A stretch of 48,634 bases of DNA from contig CAYUEG010000017.1 in NCBI GenBank assembly GCA_964443245.1, positions 1-48,634 on the forward strand, written 5' to 3'. The notes below the pieces were generated by a model that was not told the DNA's origin, made no database searches, and worked only from the letters and a program-made list of their open reading frames with translations. Positions 24,069-31,863 of this stretch are shown piece after piece (position 1 is the stretch's first letter; each line of letters starts with the position of its first letter). Source of the stretch: CANJDH01 sp964443245. GTDB lineage: Bacteria > Pseudomonadota > Gammaproteobacteria > Burkholderiales > JAEUOS01. The translations under genes and the position numbers were made by a program.

Positions 24069-24098
24069 CGGCCCACCTTCGTGTGGGCCGTTTTTTTT
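24069..24098 (+). terminator. Strong intrinsic terminator
   Basis: CGGCCCAC-CTTCGT-GTGGGCCG forms a perfect 8-bp GC-rich stem followed by eight T on the plus strand. It closes the two-gene microprotein unit and insulates the methyltransferase genes. Confidence 0.95.
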
Positions 24099-24130
24099 CG
24101 GTATGCTTCGTCTCTTTCGAGTTCCCAAGC

Positions 24131-24739
24131 ATGCCCATCAACCCTAAGCTGCCTCGCTGCCCGCTTTCCCGCCCCTCTTCACGCCCCTCATCCCTTGCGC
24201 GGCGCCGCACGCTTGGCTTGGCGCTGGGCAGTGTGGCGATGCCTGCACTGGCCCAATTGAATCTGGTGGACAGCGAGGGGCGCCCGGCCGGTGCCCTCGA
24301 GGCACCCTTCATTGAAACACCGCCCGAGATTGTTCCCATCATGCTGGATCTGGCCGAAGTCACAGCGCGTGACGTCGTCTACGACCTGGGCTGCGGCGAC
24401 GGGCGCCTGGTGATTGCCGCCGGACGGCGCGGCGCACGCGGGGTCGGCATCGACCTGGACTACAACCTGATCGACAACGCCAAGGTGGCCGCGCGCCAGG
24501 CCGGAGTTGGCGACCGGGTGCGATTCGAGCGGGGCGACATCTTCGAAATGGATTACCACGGCGCCACCGTGGTCCTGCTGTACCTGAGCGAGCGGCTCAA
24601 CCTGCAGTTGTGGCCCAAACTGAAAGCCCAGCTCAAGCCGGGCGCCCGCATCGTTTCACATCGTTTCAAGATGGGTGATGTCACGCCCACCCGGACCATC
24701 AATGTGATTGGCCGGGATATTCACCTCTGGAGAATCTAG
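24131..24739 (+). CDS. Exported class I methyltransferase-fold protein
   Basis: A 202-residue protein with a twin-arginine-like signal (RRRTLGLALGS, cleavage near PALAQ at about residue 42) followed by a Rossmann methyltransferase domain. SAM motif I is VVYDLGCGDGRLVIAA and the acidic loop GVGIDLDYN; later RFERGDIFEMD and LKPGARIVSHRF complete the fold. The signal places it outside the cytoplasm, where SAM is not normally found. It has no separate C-terminal domain. It is separated by two bases from a paralogue with the same core, which suggests tandem duplication and joint function. An annotation error in the start is unlikely, because the signal lies directly between the ATG and the fold. 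Confidence 0.8.
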   Translation: MPINPKLPRCPLSRPSSRPSSLARRRTLGLALGSVAMPALAQLNLVDSEGRPAGALEAPFIETPPEIVPIMLDLAEVTARDVVYDLGCGDGRLVIAAGRRGARGVGIDLDYNLIDNAKVAARQAGVGDRVRFERGDIFEMDYHGATVVLLYLSERLNLQLWPKLKAQLKPGARIVSHRFKMGDVTPTRTINVIGRDIHLWRI

Positions 24740-24741
24740 CC

Positions 24742-25590
24742 ATGGCTTCGACACGCCGTCCGCTGCTTGCGGCGATCCTGCTCTTGTCCGTTATCGCCTG
24801 CGCCGCTGGCACGGTCAGTGCGCAAACCAGCAAGACGTACGAGCCGACCTATGGTCAAGAGGGCAAGGATGTCATCTGGATTCCCACCCAGCCGGCGACG
24901 ATTGAACGCATGTTGCGCATGGCCCAGGTGACTGCGCGGGACACGGTGGTGGACCTCGGGTCGGGTGACGGGCGCATCGCGATCGCCGCAGCCAAGGATT
25001 TCGGTGCGCGCGCCTTCGGTTACGAATACAACCCGGACATGGTTGAATTCAGCAAGCGGGAAGCGGAGAAGGCCGGCGTCAGCGGCAAAGTCGAGTTTCG
25101 CAAGGCGGATATTTTCGAGACCGACTTTTCGCATGCCACCGTCATCACCATGTACTTGCTCCCGCACCTGAATATCAAGTTGCGTCCGATCATCCTGGGA
25201 ATGAAACCGGGCATTCGCGTCTCCTCTCACCAGTTCGACATGGGCGACTGGAAGCCGGATGAGGTCTCTGACATCGGCGGGCGGCGTGCCTATTTCTGGC
25301 TGGTGCCGGCCAAGGTGGAGGGCGACTGGAAGCTGGCCTTCCCGGGGCGGGACTACACCCTCACCCTGCGCCAGGAGTACCAGATGATCTCGGGTCACCT
25401 TGCGCCAGGTCCCGGCCAGATGGGCCTGCGCGACGCCGCGCTGTCGGGCGCCAACATTCGATTCTCGTTTGTCGACGAGCAAGGCCGTGCTCACGCATTT
25501 TCTGGCACCGTCGAGGGCAACAGGATATCGGGCACCGTCACCCCACAGGGCGGCCAGCCGGTTGCCTTCACGGCCACCAAGAACCCCTGA
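24742..25590 (+). CDS. Exported methyltransferase-fold protein with C-terminal beta domain
   Basis: A 282-residue paralogue of the preceding protein. The N-terminus is a Sec-type signal; VIAC at residues 17-20 is a possible lipobox, with ordinary cleavage after TVSA as the alternative. The methyltransferase core shows VVDLGSGDGRIAIAAA, FGYEYNPDMVEFS, FRKADIFETDF and MKPGIRVSSHQFDMGDW. A C-terminal extension of about 85 residues (from about 195) is beta-rich and Gly/Thr-rich (AHAFSGTVEGNRISGTVTP), absent from the first copy. It is followed nine bases later by an APC permease on the same strand. Target and in vivo SAM supply are unknown. Confidence 0.8.
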   Translation: MASTRRPLLAAILLLSVIACAAGTVSAQTSKTYEPTYGQEGKDVIWIPTQPATIERMLRMAQVTARDTVVDLGSGDGRIAIAAAKDFGARAFGYEYNPDMVEFSKREAEKAGVSGKVEFRKADIFETDFSHATVITMYLLPHLNIKLRPIILGMKPGIRVSSHQFDMGDWKPDEVSDIGGRRAYFWLVPAKVEGDWKLAFPGRDYTLTLRQEYQMISGHLAPGPGQMGLRDAALSGANIRFSFVDEQGRAHAFSGTVEGNRISGTVTPQGGQPVAFTATKNP

Positions 25591-25599
25591 GTCACCAGC

Positions 25600-26928
25600 A
25601 TGAGTAACGAGACTGTAGCAGCACCGTCAACGCCGGAGCGCGTCCTGACGGTCAAGGACGCGATTCTCCTGACCGTCGGGATCGTCATCGGTGCCGGCAT
25701 TTTCAAGGCGCCATCCATCGTCGCCGGCGCCGCCGGTAGCGAAACCCTGATGATCCTGGCCTGGGTCCTGGGCGGTGTCATCACGCTCCTGGGTGCCCTG
25801 ACCTACGCCGAATTGGCAGCCACCTTCCCGAGCGCCGGTGGCGACTACCACTTCCTGCACCTGGCCTACGGCAAACGTCCGGCTTTCCTGTTTGCCTGGG
25901 CGCGTGCCACCGTCATCACCACCGGGTCAATCGCCCTCCTGGCATTCGTATTCGGCGACTACGCCTCCCAGGTGTACTCCCTCGGTACCTACTCGCCTGC
26001 GATCTACGCCTCCCTCGTCGTGCTGCTCCTGAGTGCCATTCACTGGGTCAGCACGCGTGCCTCCAGCACCACGCAAAACTGGTTGACCAGCCTTGAAATT
26101 GCCGGACTGGTACTGGTTGCCGTAGCCGGCTTTCTGGCGCCGGCACCCACCGCGCAGGCGGCCGCAGCCAGCGGTGGCTTCAGTGCGGCCGGCTTCGGTT
26201 TTGCCATGGTAATGGTCCTGCTGACCTTCGGCGGCTGGAGCGAGGTTGCGTATGTATCCTCGGAGCTATCGAGTGACAAGCGCGGCATCGCGCGCGCCCT
26301 GATTGCCAGCATCGTGGTGGTCACGCTCCTTTATCTGGTCGTCAACCTGGCTTATCTGAGCGCCTTGGGCCTCAAAGGCATGGCCGATTCAAAAGCGGTG
26401 GCGGCAGACGTGCTCAAAGCCGGATTTGGCGAATGGGGCGCACGCCTGATGAGCGTGATCGTGATGATTGCCACACTGACGTCGATCAACTCGACTCTGA
26501 TCGTCGGGGCGCGCTCGAGCTATGCCGCCGGGCGCGACTGGCCCGCCCTGCGATTTCTGGGTGCCTGGAGCGCCTCCGGCAGTTCACCGCGGCATGCGTT
26601 GGTCGTGCAGGCCGTATTGGCGCTGGGCTTGATCGCATTCGGGGCTACCCAGCGTGACGGCTTCTCCGCCATGGTCGACTACACCTCGCCGGTGTTCTGG
26701 ACTTTCTTCCTCTTGTGTGGCGCGTCGATTTTTGTTCTGCGCCGCAAACACCCGGATGTGGAGCGGCCGTTCCGCGTGCCGCTTTATCCGGTAGTGCCGG
26801 CGTTGTTTTGCGTGGCGTGCGCTTATCTGCTGTATTCGAGCCTGGCCTACGTCAAGACCGGCGCGCTGTTCGGTGCCGGCTTGCTCGCCGTCGGCGCGGT
26901 GATTTCGCTCTTTCTGGGGCGCAAGTAG
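25600..26928 (+). CDS. APC-family amino acid/organocation permease
   Basis: Inner-membrane permease of 442 residues with about 12 helices. The first helix carries the APC substrate motif GIVIGAGIFKAPS; helix 2 region TYAELAATFPSAGGDYHFL is typical for the amino acid/polyamine/organocation group. The C-terminus is short (FLGRK). It starts nine bases after the second methyltransferase gene, so the three are almost surely one operon. The substrate cannot be read; amino acids, polyamines or a sulfonium compound are possible. It ends before a hairpin in the 78-bp gap to the convergent amtB. Confidence 0.9.
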   Translation: MSNETVAAPSTPERVLTVKDAILLTVGIVIGAGIFKAPSIVAGAAGSETLMILAWVLGGVITLLGALTYAELAATFPSAGGDYHFLHLAYGKRPAFLFAWARATVITTGSIALLAFVFGDYASQVYSLGTYSPAIYASLVVLLLSAIHWVSTRASSTTQNWLTSLEIAGLVLVAVAGFLAPAPTAQAAAASGGFSAAGFGFAMVMVLLTFGGWSEVAYVSSELSSDKRGIARALIASIVVVTLLYLVVNLAYLSALGLKGMADSKAVAADVLKAGFGEWGARLMSVIVMIATLTSINSTLIVGARSSYAAGRDWPALRFLGAWSASGSSPRHALVVQAVLALGLIAFGATQRDGFSAMVDYTSPVFWTFFLLCGASIFVLRRKHPDVERPFRVPLYPVVPALFCVACAYLLYSSLAYVKTGALFGAGLLAVGAVISLFLGRK

Positions 26929-26946
26929 GCGCTCACGCTGTCGATG

Positions 26947-26981
26947 CGGTGCAGGCAGCTGGACCACAGTTCCCTGCACCG
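26947..26981. terminator. Hairpin between APC permease and amtB
   Basis: CGGTGCAGG and CCTGCACCG form a perfect 9-bp stem around a 17-base loop between the two convergent stops. There is no U-run, so it may act as a weak bidirectional terminator or an mRNA 3' stabiliser. Confidence 0.4.
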
Positions 26982-27006
26982 ACAACGCCCAGGCGTCAAC
27001 AGACCA

Positions 27007-28209
27007 CTACCAGTTGGCCTCGCGCTCCGGCGTGGCACTGATCTTGTGGATCGTCAGATCCGCACCATTGAACTCTTCCTCGGCATCCAGCCGCAATCCG
27101 AGAGCCAGGTTCAATATCTTGTAGACCAGGTAGCCCCCCACGACGGCTACCAGCACACCCAGCAAGGTGCCTGCGACCTGCGCCATCAGGCTGACGCCGC
27201 CCATGCCGCCAAACGTCTTGAGCCCGAAGATGCCGGCCGCAATGCCGCCCCAGGCGCCACACAAGCCGTGCAATGGCCAGACACCCAGAACGTCGTCAAT
27301 CTTCCAGCGATTTTGCGTCAGGGTAAACAGCGAGACGAACAGTCCGCCCGCAACCACACCCACAATCAGTGCGCCGAGGGGATGCATCACGTCTGACCCG
27401 GCGCACACTGCGACCAGGCCGGCCAACGGCCCATTGTGGACAAAGCCCGGATCATTCTTTCCAAACAACGTCGCGGCGAGCGTACCACCGGCCATCGCCA
27501 TCAGTGAATTGATCGCCACCAGCCCGCTGATCTTGTCGATCGTCTGGGCGCTCATGACATTGAAGCCAAACCAGCCGACCGAGAGAATCCACGCCCCAAG
27601 CGCCAGAAACGGGATGCTCGACGGCGGATGGGCCGCAAGGCCACCCTCCTTGTTGTAACGGCCGCGACGGGGGCCGAGTTGAAGTACGGCCATCAGACCG
27701 ATCCAGCCGCCGACGGCATGCACCACCACCGAGCCGGCAAAGTCGTGAAACTCCTCGCCGAACGCGCCCTTCATCCAGGCCTGGATGCCGAACCGCTGAT
27801 TCCACGCGATGCCCTCGAACAGCGGGTAGACCAGTCCGACCAGCACCGCGGTGGCAATCAGTTGCGGACCGAAGCGGGCGCGCTCCGCAATTCCGCCAGA
27901 CACAATGGCAGGAATCGCTGCCGCAAAAGTGAGCAGGAAGAAGAACTTCACCAGTTCAAACCCGTTCTTCTGCGCCAATGTCTCGGCACCCACCATGAAG
28001 CTGGTGCCATAGGCCACCATGTAACCGACAAAGAAGTAGGCCAGGGTGGAGACCGAAAAATCGACCAGAATCTTGACCAGGGCATTGACCTGGTTTTTTC
28101 GTCGCACCGTACCGAGTTCGAGAAACGCAAAGCCCGAGTGCATGGCCAACACCATGATGGCGCCCAGCAGAATAAAGAGAGAATCAGTTCCGGCTTTGAA
28201 TTGCTCCAT
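27007..28209 (-). CDS. amtB: Ammonium transporter AmtB
   Basis: Inner-membrane ammonium channel of 400 residues with 11 predicted helices. Key residues are visible: Asp156 in FHDFAGSVVVH, the twin pore histidines His164 (VVVHAVGG) and His314 (WPLHGLCGAWGG), and the conserved GFNVMSAQ region. The N-terminus starts directly with helix 1 and lacks the cleaved signal of E. coli AmtB. The last 25 residues are polar and probably contact a PII protein. glnK, normally next to amtB, is absent on both sides. A sigma-54-type promoter and NtrC-like sites upstream show nitrogen control. Confidence 0.96.
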   Translation of the reverse strand: MEQFKAGTDSLFILLGAIMVLAMHSGFAFLELGTVRRKNQVNALVKILVDFSVSTLAYFFVGYMVAYGTSFMVGAETLAQKNGFELVKFFFLLTFAAAIPAIVSGGIAERARFGPQLIATAVLVGLVYPLFEGIAWNQRFGIQAWMKGAFGEEFHDFAGSVVVHAVGGWIGLMAVLQLGPRRGRYNKEGGLAAHPPSSIPFLALGAWILSVGWFGFNVMSAQTIDKISGLVAINSLMAMAGGTLAATLFGKNDPGFVHNGPLAGLVAVCAGSDVMHPLGALIVGVVAGGLFVSLFTLTQNRWKIDDVLGVWPLHGLCGAWGGIAAGIFGLKTFGGMGGVSLMAQVAGTLLGVLVAVVGGYLVYKILNLALGLRLDAEEEFNGADLTIHKISATPEREANW

Positions 28210-28302
28210 GATCAGCTTTCAGAAAAAGACGGGGAAACGGCCAGCGGCGGGCAACGCGCGGCTCGGTGCCGCACAAGTGTTCGCCAGATACGGCACTACA
28301 GA

Positions 28303-28318
28303 AGCAATTTGTGCACCA
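28303..28318 (-). promoter_or_regulatory. Sigma-54 promoter of amtB
   Basis: On the minus strand TGGTGCACAAATTGCT matches the -24/-12 consensus TGGCACRNNNNTTGCW at all defined positions except two, with invariant GG and GC at the correct spacing. The -12 element is about 95 bases before the amtB ATG, leaving a leader of roughly 80 bases. NtrC-like enhancer sites lie about 90-120 bp further upstream. Confidence 0.7.
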
Positions 28319-28393
28319 AAATAGGAAGTGGGCCCTTTAAGAGTGCAAAAGATCATCCGGGAAACACTCCGTATGCACTTTCCCCAAAATTGA

Positions 28394-28430
28394 TGCACCA
28401 TTTTGGATCTTTCTGCACTTTATTGATGCA
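28394..28430. promoter_or_regulatory. Two NtrC-like enhancer sites
   Basis: TGCACTTTATTGATGCA (28414-28430) matches the NtrC consensus TGCACCA-N3-TGGTGCA at 11 of 14 defined positions. TGCACCATTTTGGATCT (28394-28410) has one perfect half-site and part of the other. Their centres are 20 bp apart, two helical turns, and lie about 100-120 bp from the sigma-54 promoter, the classical enhancer layout. They could also affect the divergent Rieske gene. Confidence 0.65.
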
Positions 28431-28498
28431 TTTTCCGGCGCGCATTGTGCCCACACCATCCTCACCGCCGGTGCCGTTTCCTGCTATCGTTATCGTCC

Positions 28499-29188
28499 AT
28501 GGAGCGACGTGATTTCATGCGGGTATGTGCGGCAGGCATGGCCGGCGCGCCGACCTTTTCGGGTGCGGTAACCCCAAAGCGGTATGCGCGCTCCCGCTTG
28601 CTGGATGCTGGCGGTAAACCGCTCAGGGCAGCCGCGCTGGCTGCGCACAAGAACTACGTGTTCTTTTATCCCTATCAAGGAACGCCCTCCTTTCTGCTGA
28701 ACATGGGCAAGGCAGTCAAGCCGTTGGCTGTACCGACGCAAGGGGCAGCGACCTACCAGTGGCCAGGCGGGGTCGGGAAACAGCAGGGCATCGTCGCTTA
28801 CTCAGCGATTTGCTCGCACCAGCTGACCTACCCTACCAGGGAGATCAGCTTCATCAGCTTTCGCTCAGGCAAGAGCGGGGGTGCCAACCGCCATGCCGAC
28901 GTGATTCATTGTTGCTCCGAGCATTCGCAATACGACCCGGCGCAGGGCGCCAGGGTACTGACCGGCCCGGCGCCACAACCATTGGCCACGATCCTCCTGG
29001 AGCATGACGCCAAAACCGATGAGCTGTTCGCAATCGGCACGTTGGGAGGCGAGGTATTCAATGACTTCTTTCGCAAGTACGAAATGAAGCTGATGCTGGA
29101 CATGGGCGGGCGCGCCAGACTGGCTGCGGGAAGCGAATGTACCGTGACCGAACTGGACAACTACTGCCGGCAACAGGTTCGCTGCTGA
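28499..29188 (+). CDS. Stand-alone Rieske [2Fe-2S] protein
   Basis: A 229-residue protein with a short twin-arginine-like N-terminus (MERRDFMRVCAAGMAG) and a Rieske domain. Cluster ligands are Cys105-Ser-His107 (AICSHQL) and Cys139-x2-His142 (CCSEHSQYDP). The spacing between the two ligand pairs, about 31 residues, is longer than in common bc1-type proteins. The disulfide cysteines of bc1 Rieske proteins are also not in their usual places. No cytochrome b or c1 gene is nearby, so it is not the respiratory petA. I set the start at ATG 28499, although the ribosome site is weak. A periplasmic electron carrier or an oxidase small subunit is possible. Confidence 0.8.
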   Translation: MERRDFMRVCAAGMAGAPTFSGAVTPKRYARSRLLDAGGKPLRAAALAAHKNYVFFYPYQGTPSFLLNMGKAVKPLAVPTQGAATYQWPGGVGKQQGIVAYSAICSHQLTYPTREISFISFRSGKSGGANRHADVIHCCSEHSQYDPAQGARVLTGPAPQPLATILLEHDAKTDELFAIGTLGGEVFNDFFRKYEMKLMLDMGGRARLAAGSECTVTELDNYCRQQVRC

Positions 29189-29197
29189 TCCCCGCCG

Positions 29198-29983
29198 TTG
29201 ATTCCTTACCTCGACTCTGACTCACCCTTTCCGCACCTGGACCGCGCACTGCGCGAGCCCAATGGCTTGCTCGCCGCAGGGGCGGACCTGAGTCCGGAGC
29301 GGTTGCTGGATGCCTACCGTCAGGGCATCTTCCCCTGGTATGCGGATGGGCAGCCCATCCTGTGGTGGAGTCCGGACCCACGCATGGTGGTCTTTCCGCA
29401 ACATTTCGTGCCCAGGCGATCGTTGGCCAAGGTCTTGCGCAACAAGGTGTACGAAGTGCGCTGCGATTCGTCGTTCAACGCCGTCATACGCGCCTGCGCC
29501 GCAACCCCGCGCGCCGGCCAGGACGGCACCTGGATCAATGCAGACATGATCGCGGCGTACGAGGAACTGCACCGCCGCGGTCACGCGCATTCGATCGAAA
29601 CCTGGGTTGAAGGTGAGCTGGTTGGCGGGCTGTACGGCCTGTCACTGGGCCGCATGTTCTATGGTGAATCGATGTTCTCCCATGCAACCGATGCATCGAA
29701 GATTGCCTTTGCCCACCTGTGCGCTTTCTTGACCGAGCAGGAATGTGGCATGATTGATTGTCAGATGAATACGGAACATCTCTCCTTTCTCGGCGGCGTC
29801 GAAATTGAACGTGCCGACTTCGCGCAGCGGCTGGCCCACCTGGCGACCCAGCCTGCCATCACCGGTTGGCGCGATCTTGCGCGTCGCTACTTCCCCGACA
29901 GTCCGTTGCCGCAGCAGGTGGCGCCGTCGCATCCCCTTGCGGCTGCGCTCCCAGCCGCCGGGCAACCACTGGGCGAGCGTTGA
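29198..29983 (+). CDS. aat: Leucyl/phenylalanyl-tRNA--protein transferase
   Basis: Aat, 261 residues, adds Leu or Phe to proteins with N-terminal Arg or Lys, marking them for ClpAP through ClpS. The family start MIPYLDSDSPFPHLDRALRE is complete and begins with TTG at 29198, nine bases after the Rieske stop. Conserved blocks are GLLAAGADLSPERLLDAYRQ, GIFPWYADGQPILWWSPDPR and GGLYGLSLGRMFYGESMFS. Bpt follows 79 bp later, the usual pair in proteobacteria that completes the bacterial N-degron pathway. The C-terminus has a variable tail after about residue 235. Confidence 0.96.
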   Translation: MIPYLDSDSPFPHLDRALREPNGLLAAGADLSPERLLDAYRQGIFPWYADGQPILWWSPDPRMVVFPQHFVPRRSLAKVLRNKVYEVRCDSSFNAVIRACAATPRAGQDGTWINADMIAAYEELHRRGHAHSIETWVEGELVGGLYGLSLGRMFYGESMFSHATDASKIAFAHLCAFLTEQECGMIDCQMNTEHLSFLGGVEIERADFAQRLAHLATQPAITGWRDLARRYFPDSPLPQQVAPSHPLAAALPAAGQPLGER

Positions 29984-30062
29984 GTGATGCATCGGGCGGA
30001 CACGAACATGAAAAACGGGCGGGCAAGCCGCGGGCGCATCGCGGGCAAACCATGAGCAGACC

Positions 30063-30803
30063 ATGAGCAAACTGCGCGAACTACCGTTTTCGGTACTGCA
30101 GTTTTACGCGACGGCCCCCTACCCCTGCAGCTACCTGCCGGGCAAGCTGGCGCGCTCGCAGGTGGCCACGCCCTCGCACCTGATCAACGCCGACACCTAC
30201 AGCGAACTGGTACGGGCCGGTTTTCGCCGCAGCGGCATCTTCACCTACCGGCCGCACTGTGATGGTTGCAAAGAATGCACACCCGTGCGGGTGCCTGTCG
30301 CCTCGTTTACACCAACCCGTGCCCAGAGACGCGCCTGGAACCAGCACGTCGGCCTCACCCCTTCGGTGACCAATCTGGGCTATTCGGCAGAGCACTACGG
30401 ACTCTACCTGCGGTATCAGGCGAGCCGCCACTCCGGCGGCGGCATGGATCAGGACTCGCGCGACCAGTACTCCCACTTTCTCCTGCAAAGCCGCATCAAC
30501 AGCCGCCTGATTGCCTTTCGTGACGGCAATCGCACCACCGACCCTCTCAAACTGGTGTCGATTGTCGACATTCTTTCGGATGGCCTGTCATCGGTCTACA
30601 CGTTCTTCGAACCCGACGAGTTGCGTGCCAGCTACGGTACCTACAGCATCCTGTGGCAAATCGAGCAGTGTCGCAAACTTGGTCTTCCCTATCTGTACCT
30701 TGGCTACTGGATCCGTGAAAGTCGCAAAATGGCCTACAAGGCCAGATTCGCCCCCATCGAGGGGCTGATCGACGGCGTCTGGCAGCCGCTCCCGCCGCCC
30801 TGA
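30063..30803 (+). CDS. bpt: Aspartate/glutamate leucyltransferase
   Basis: Bpt, 246 residues, transfers Leu from Leu-tRNA to proteins with N-terminal Asp or Glu, feeding the ClpS/ClpAP N-degron route. It is the homologue of eukaryotic arginyltransferase. The N-terminal part shows YPCSYLPGKLARSQVA and the cysteine cluster YRPHCDGCKECTPVRVP. The C-terminal GNAT-like part shows SSVYTFFEPDE and YLYLGYWIRESRKMAYKARF. It lies on the same strand as aat. The C-terminus is intact (QPLPPP). Confidence 0.96.
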   Translation: MSKLRELPFSVLQFYATAPYPCSYLPGKLARSQVATPSHLINADTYSELVRAGFRRSGIFTYRPHCDGCKECTPVRVPVASFTPTRAQRRAWNQHVGLTPSVTNLGYSAEHYGLYLRYQASRHSGGGMDQDSRDQYSHFLLQSRINSRLIAFRDGNRTTDPLKLVSIVDILSDGLSSVYTFFEPDELRASYGTYSILWQIEQCRKLGLPYLYLGYWIRESRKMAYKARFAPIEGLIDGVWQPLPPP

Positions 30804-30960
30804 GACGCACGGCGGGGCGTGAAGCGCCGTCCCGCGCAGAACGCGGGCCCCGGACTGCACAGTAAACTACGGCCGTGCATTCGGACAAGCCGGCAGGAGA
30901 TGCCCTTCGCCTCCGTGATGCCGAGGCTGCCCAGCCCCTCATTGACCTCAAGGAAAATAC

Positions 30961-31863
30961 ATGACCAAGCAATACGACCCCGCCCCCCCTCGCAAGACCG
31001 CTTTCCTGGGCCTTGGCGTCATGGGGTATCCCATGGCCGGCCATCTCAAGGCCGCAGGCCACGCAGTCACGGTGTACAACCGCACTGCCGCCAAGGCAGC
31101 CGATTGGGCTGCCAAGCACGGCGGCGCGCACGCACCGACGCCACGCGAAGCCGCCAAGGACTGCGATGTCGTCGCTTGCTGCGTCGGCAACGACGACGAC
31201 TTGCGCTCGGTGATCCTTGGCGAGAACGGCGCCCTGGCGGGCATGAAACAGGGCGCCGTGCTGGTCGACCACACGACGGCCTCGGCCAATGTGGCCCGCG
31301 AGCTTGATGCCGAGTGCAAGAAGCGTGGCCTGCGTTTCATTGATGCCCCGGTCTCTGGCGGCCAGGCGGGCGCCGAGAACGGCGTACTGACCATCATGTG
31401 CGGTGGCGAACAAGCGGTGTTCGACGAGATCAAGCCGGTGATCATGGCCTACGGCCGCATGGCGCAGTGCCTCGGGCCGGCAGGCTCGGGCCAGTTGGCC
31501 AAAATGGTGAACCAGATCTGCATCGCGGGGTTGGTTCAGGGTTTGTCCGAAGGCATCAATTTCGGCATCGCGGCCGGACTTGACATGAAGCAGGTACTTG
31601 AAGTGATCTCGAAAGGTGCCGCCGGCTCCTGGCAGATGGAGAATCGCGGTAAGACCATGGTTGATGACAAGTTCGACTTCGGCTTCGCGGTCGACTGGAT
31701 GCGGAAGGATCTGGGCCTGTGCATCGAAGAAGCCAAGCGCAATGGCGCGCCGCTGCCGGTCACCGCGCTGGTCGACCAGTTCTATGGTGACGTGCAGCAG
31801 ATGGGCGGGCGTCGCAACGACACTTCCAGCCTGATTCGCCGCCTGCGGAAGAAATCGGCATGA
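30961..31863 (+). CDS. Beta-hydroxyacid dehydrogenase (3-hydroxyisobutyrate dehydrogenase family)
   Basis: NAD(P)-dependent oxidoreductase of 300 residues. The N-terminal Rossmann motif GLGVMG is at residues 17-22. The substrate motif DAPVSGGQAGAENG and the catalytic Lys in GSGQLAKMVNQ are present. Relatives oxidise 3-hydroxyisobutyrate, tartronate semialdehyde (reverse) or sulfolactaldehyde. The stop overlaps the ATG of an enolase-superfamily gene (ATGA), and a Bug receptor follows, so this is a three-gene operon for an imported hydroxy or sugar acid. Specific substrate unknown. Confidence 0.9.
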   Translation: MTKQYDPAPPRKTAFLGLGVMGYPMAGHLKAAGHAVTVYNRTAAKAADWAAKHGGAHAPTPREAAKDCDVVACCVGNDDDLRSVILGENGALAGMKQGAVLVDHTTASANVARELDAECKKRGLRFIDAPVSGGQAGAENGVLTIMCGGEQAVFDEIKPVIMAYGRMAQCLGPAGSGQLAKMVNQICIAGLVQGLSEGINFGIAAGLDMKQVLEVISKGAAGSWQMENRGKTMVDDKFDFGFAVDWMRKDLGLCIEEAKRNGAPLPVTALVDQFYGDVQQMGGRRNDTSSLIRRLRKKSA

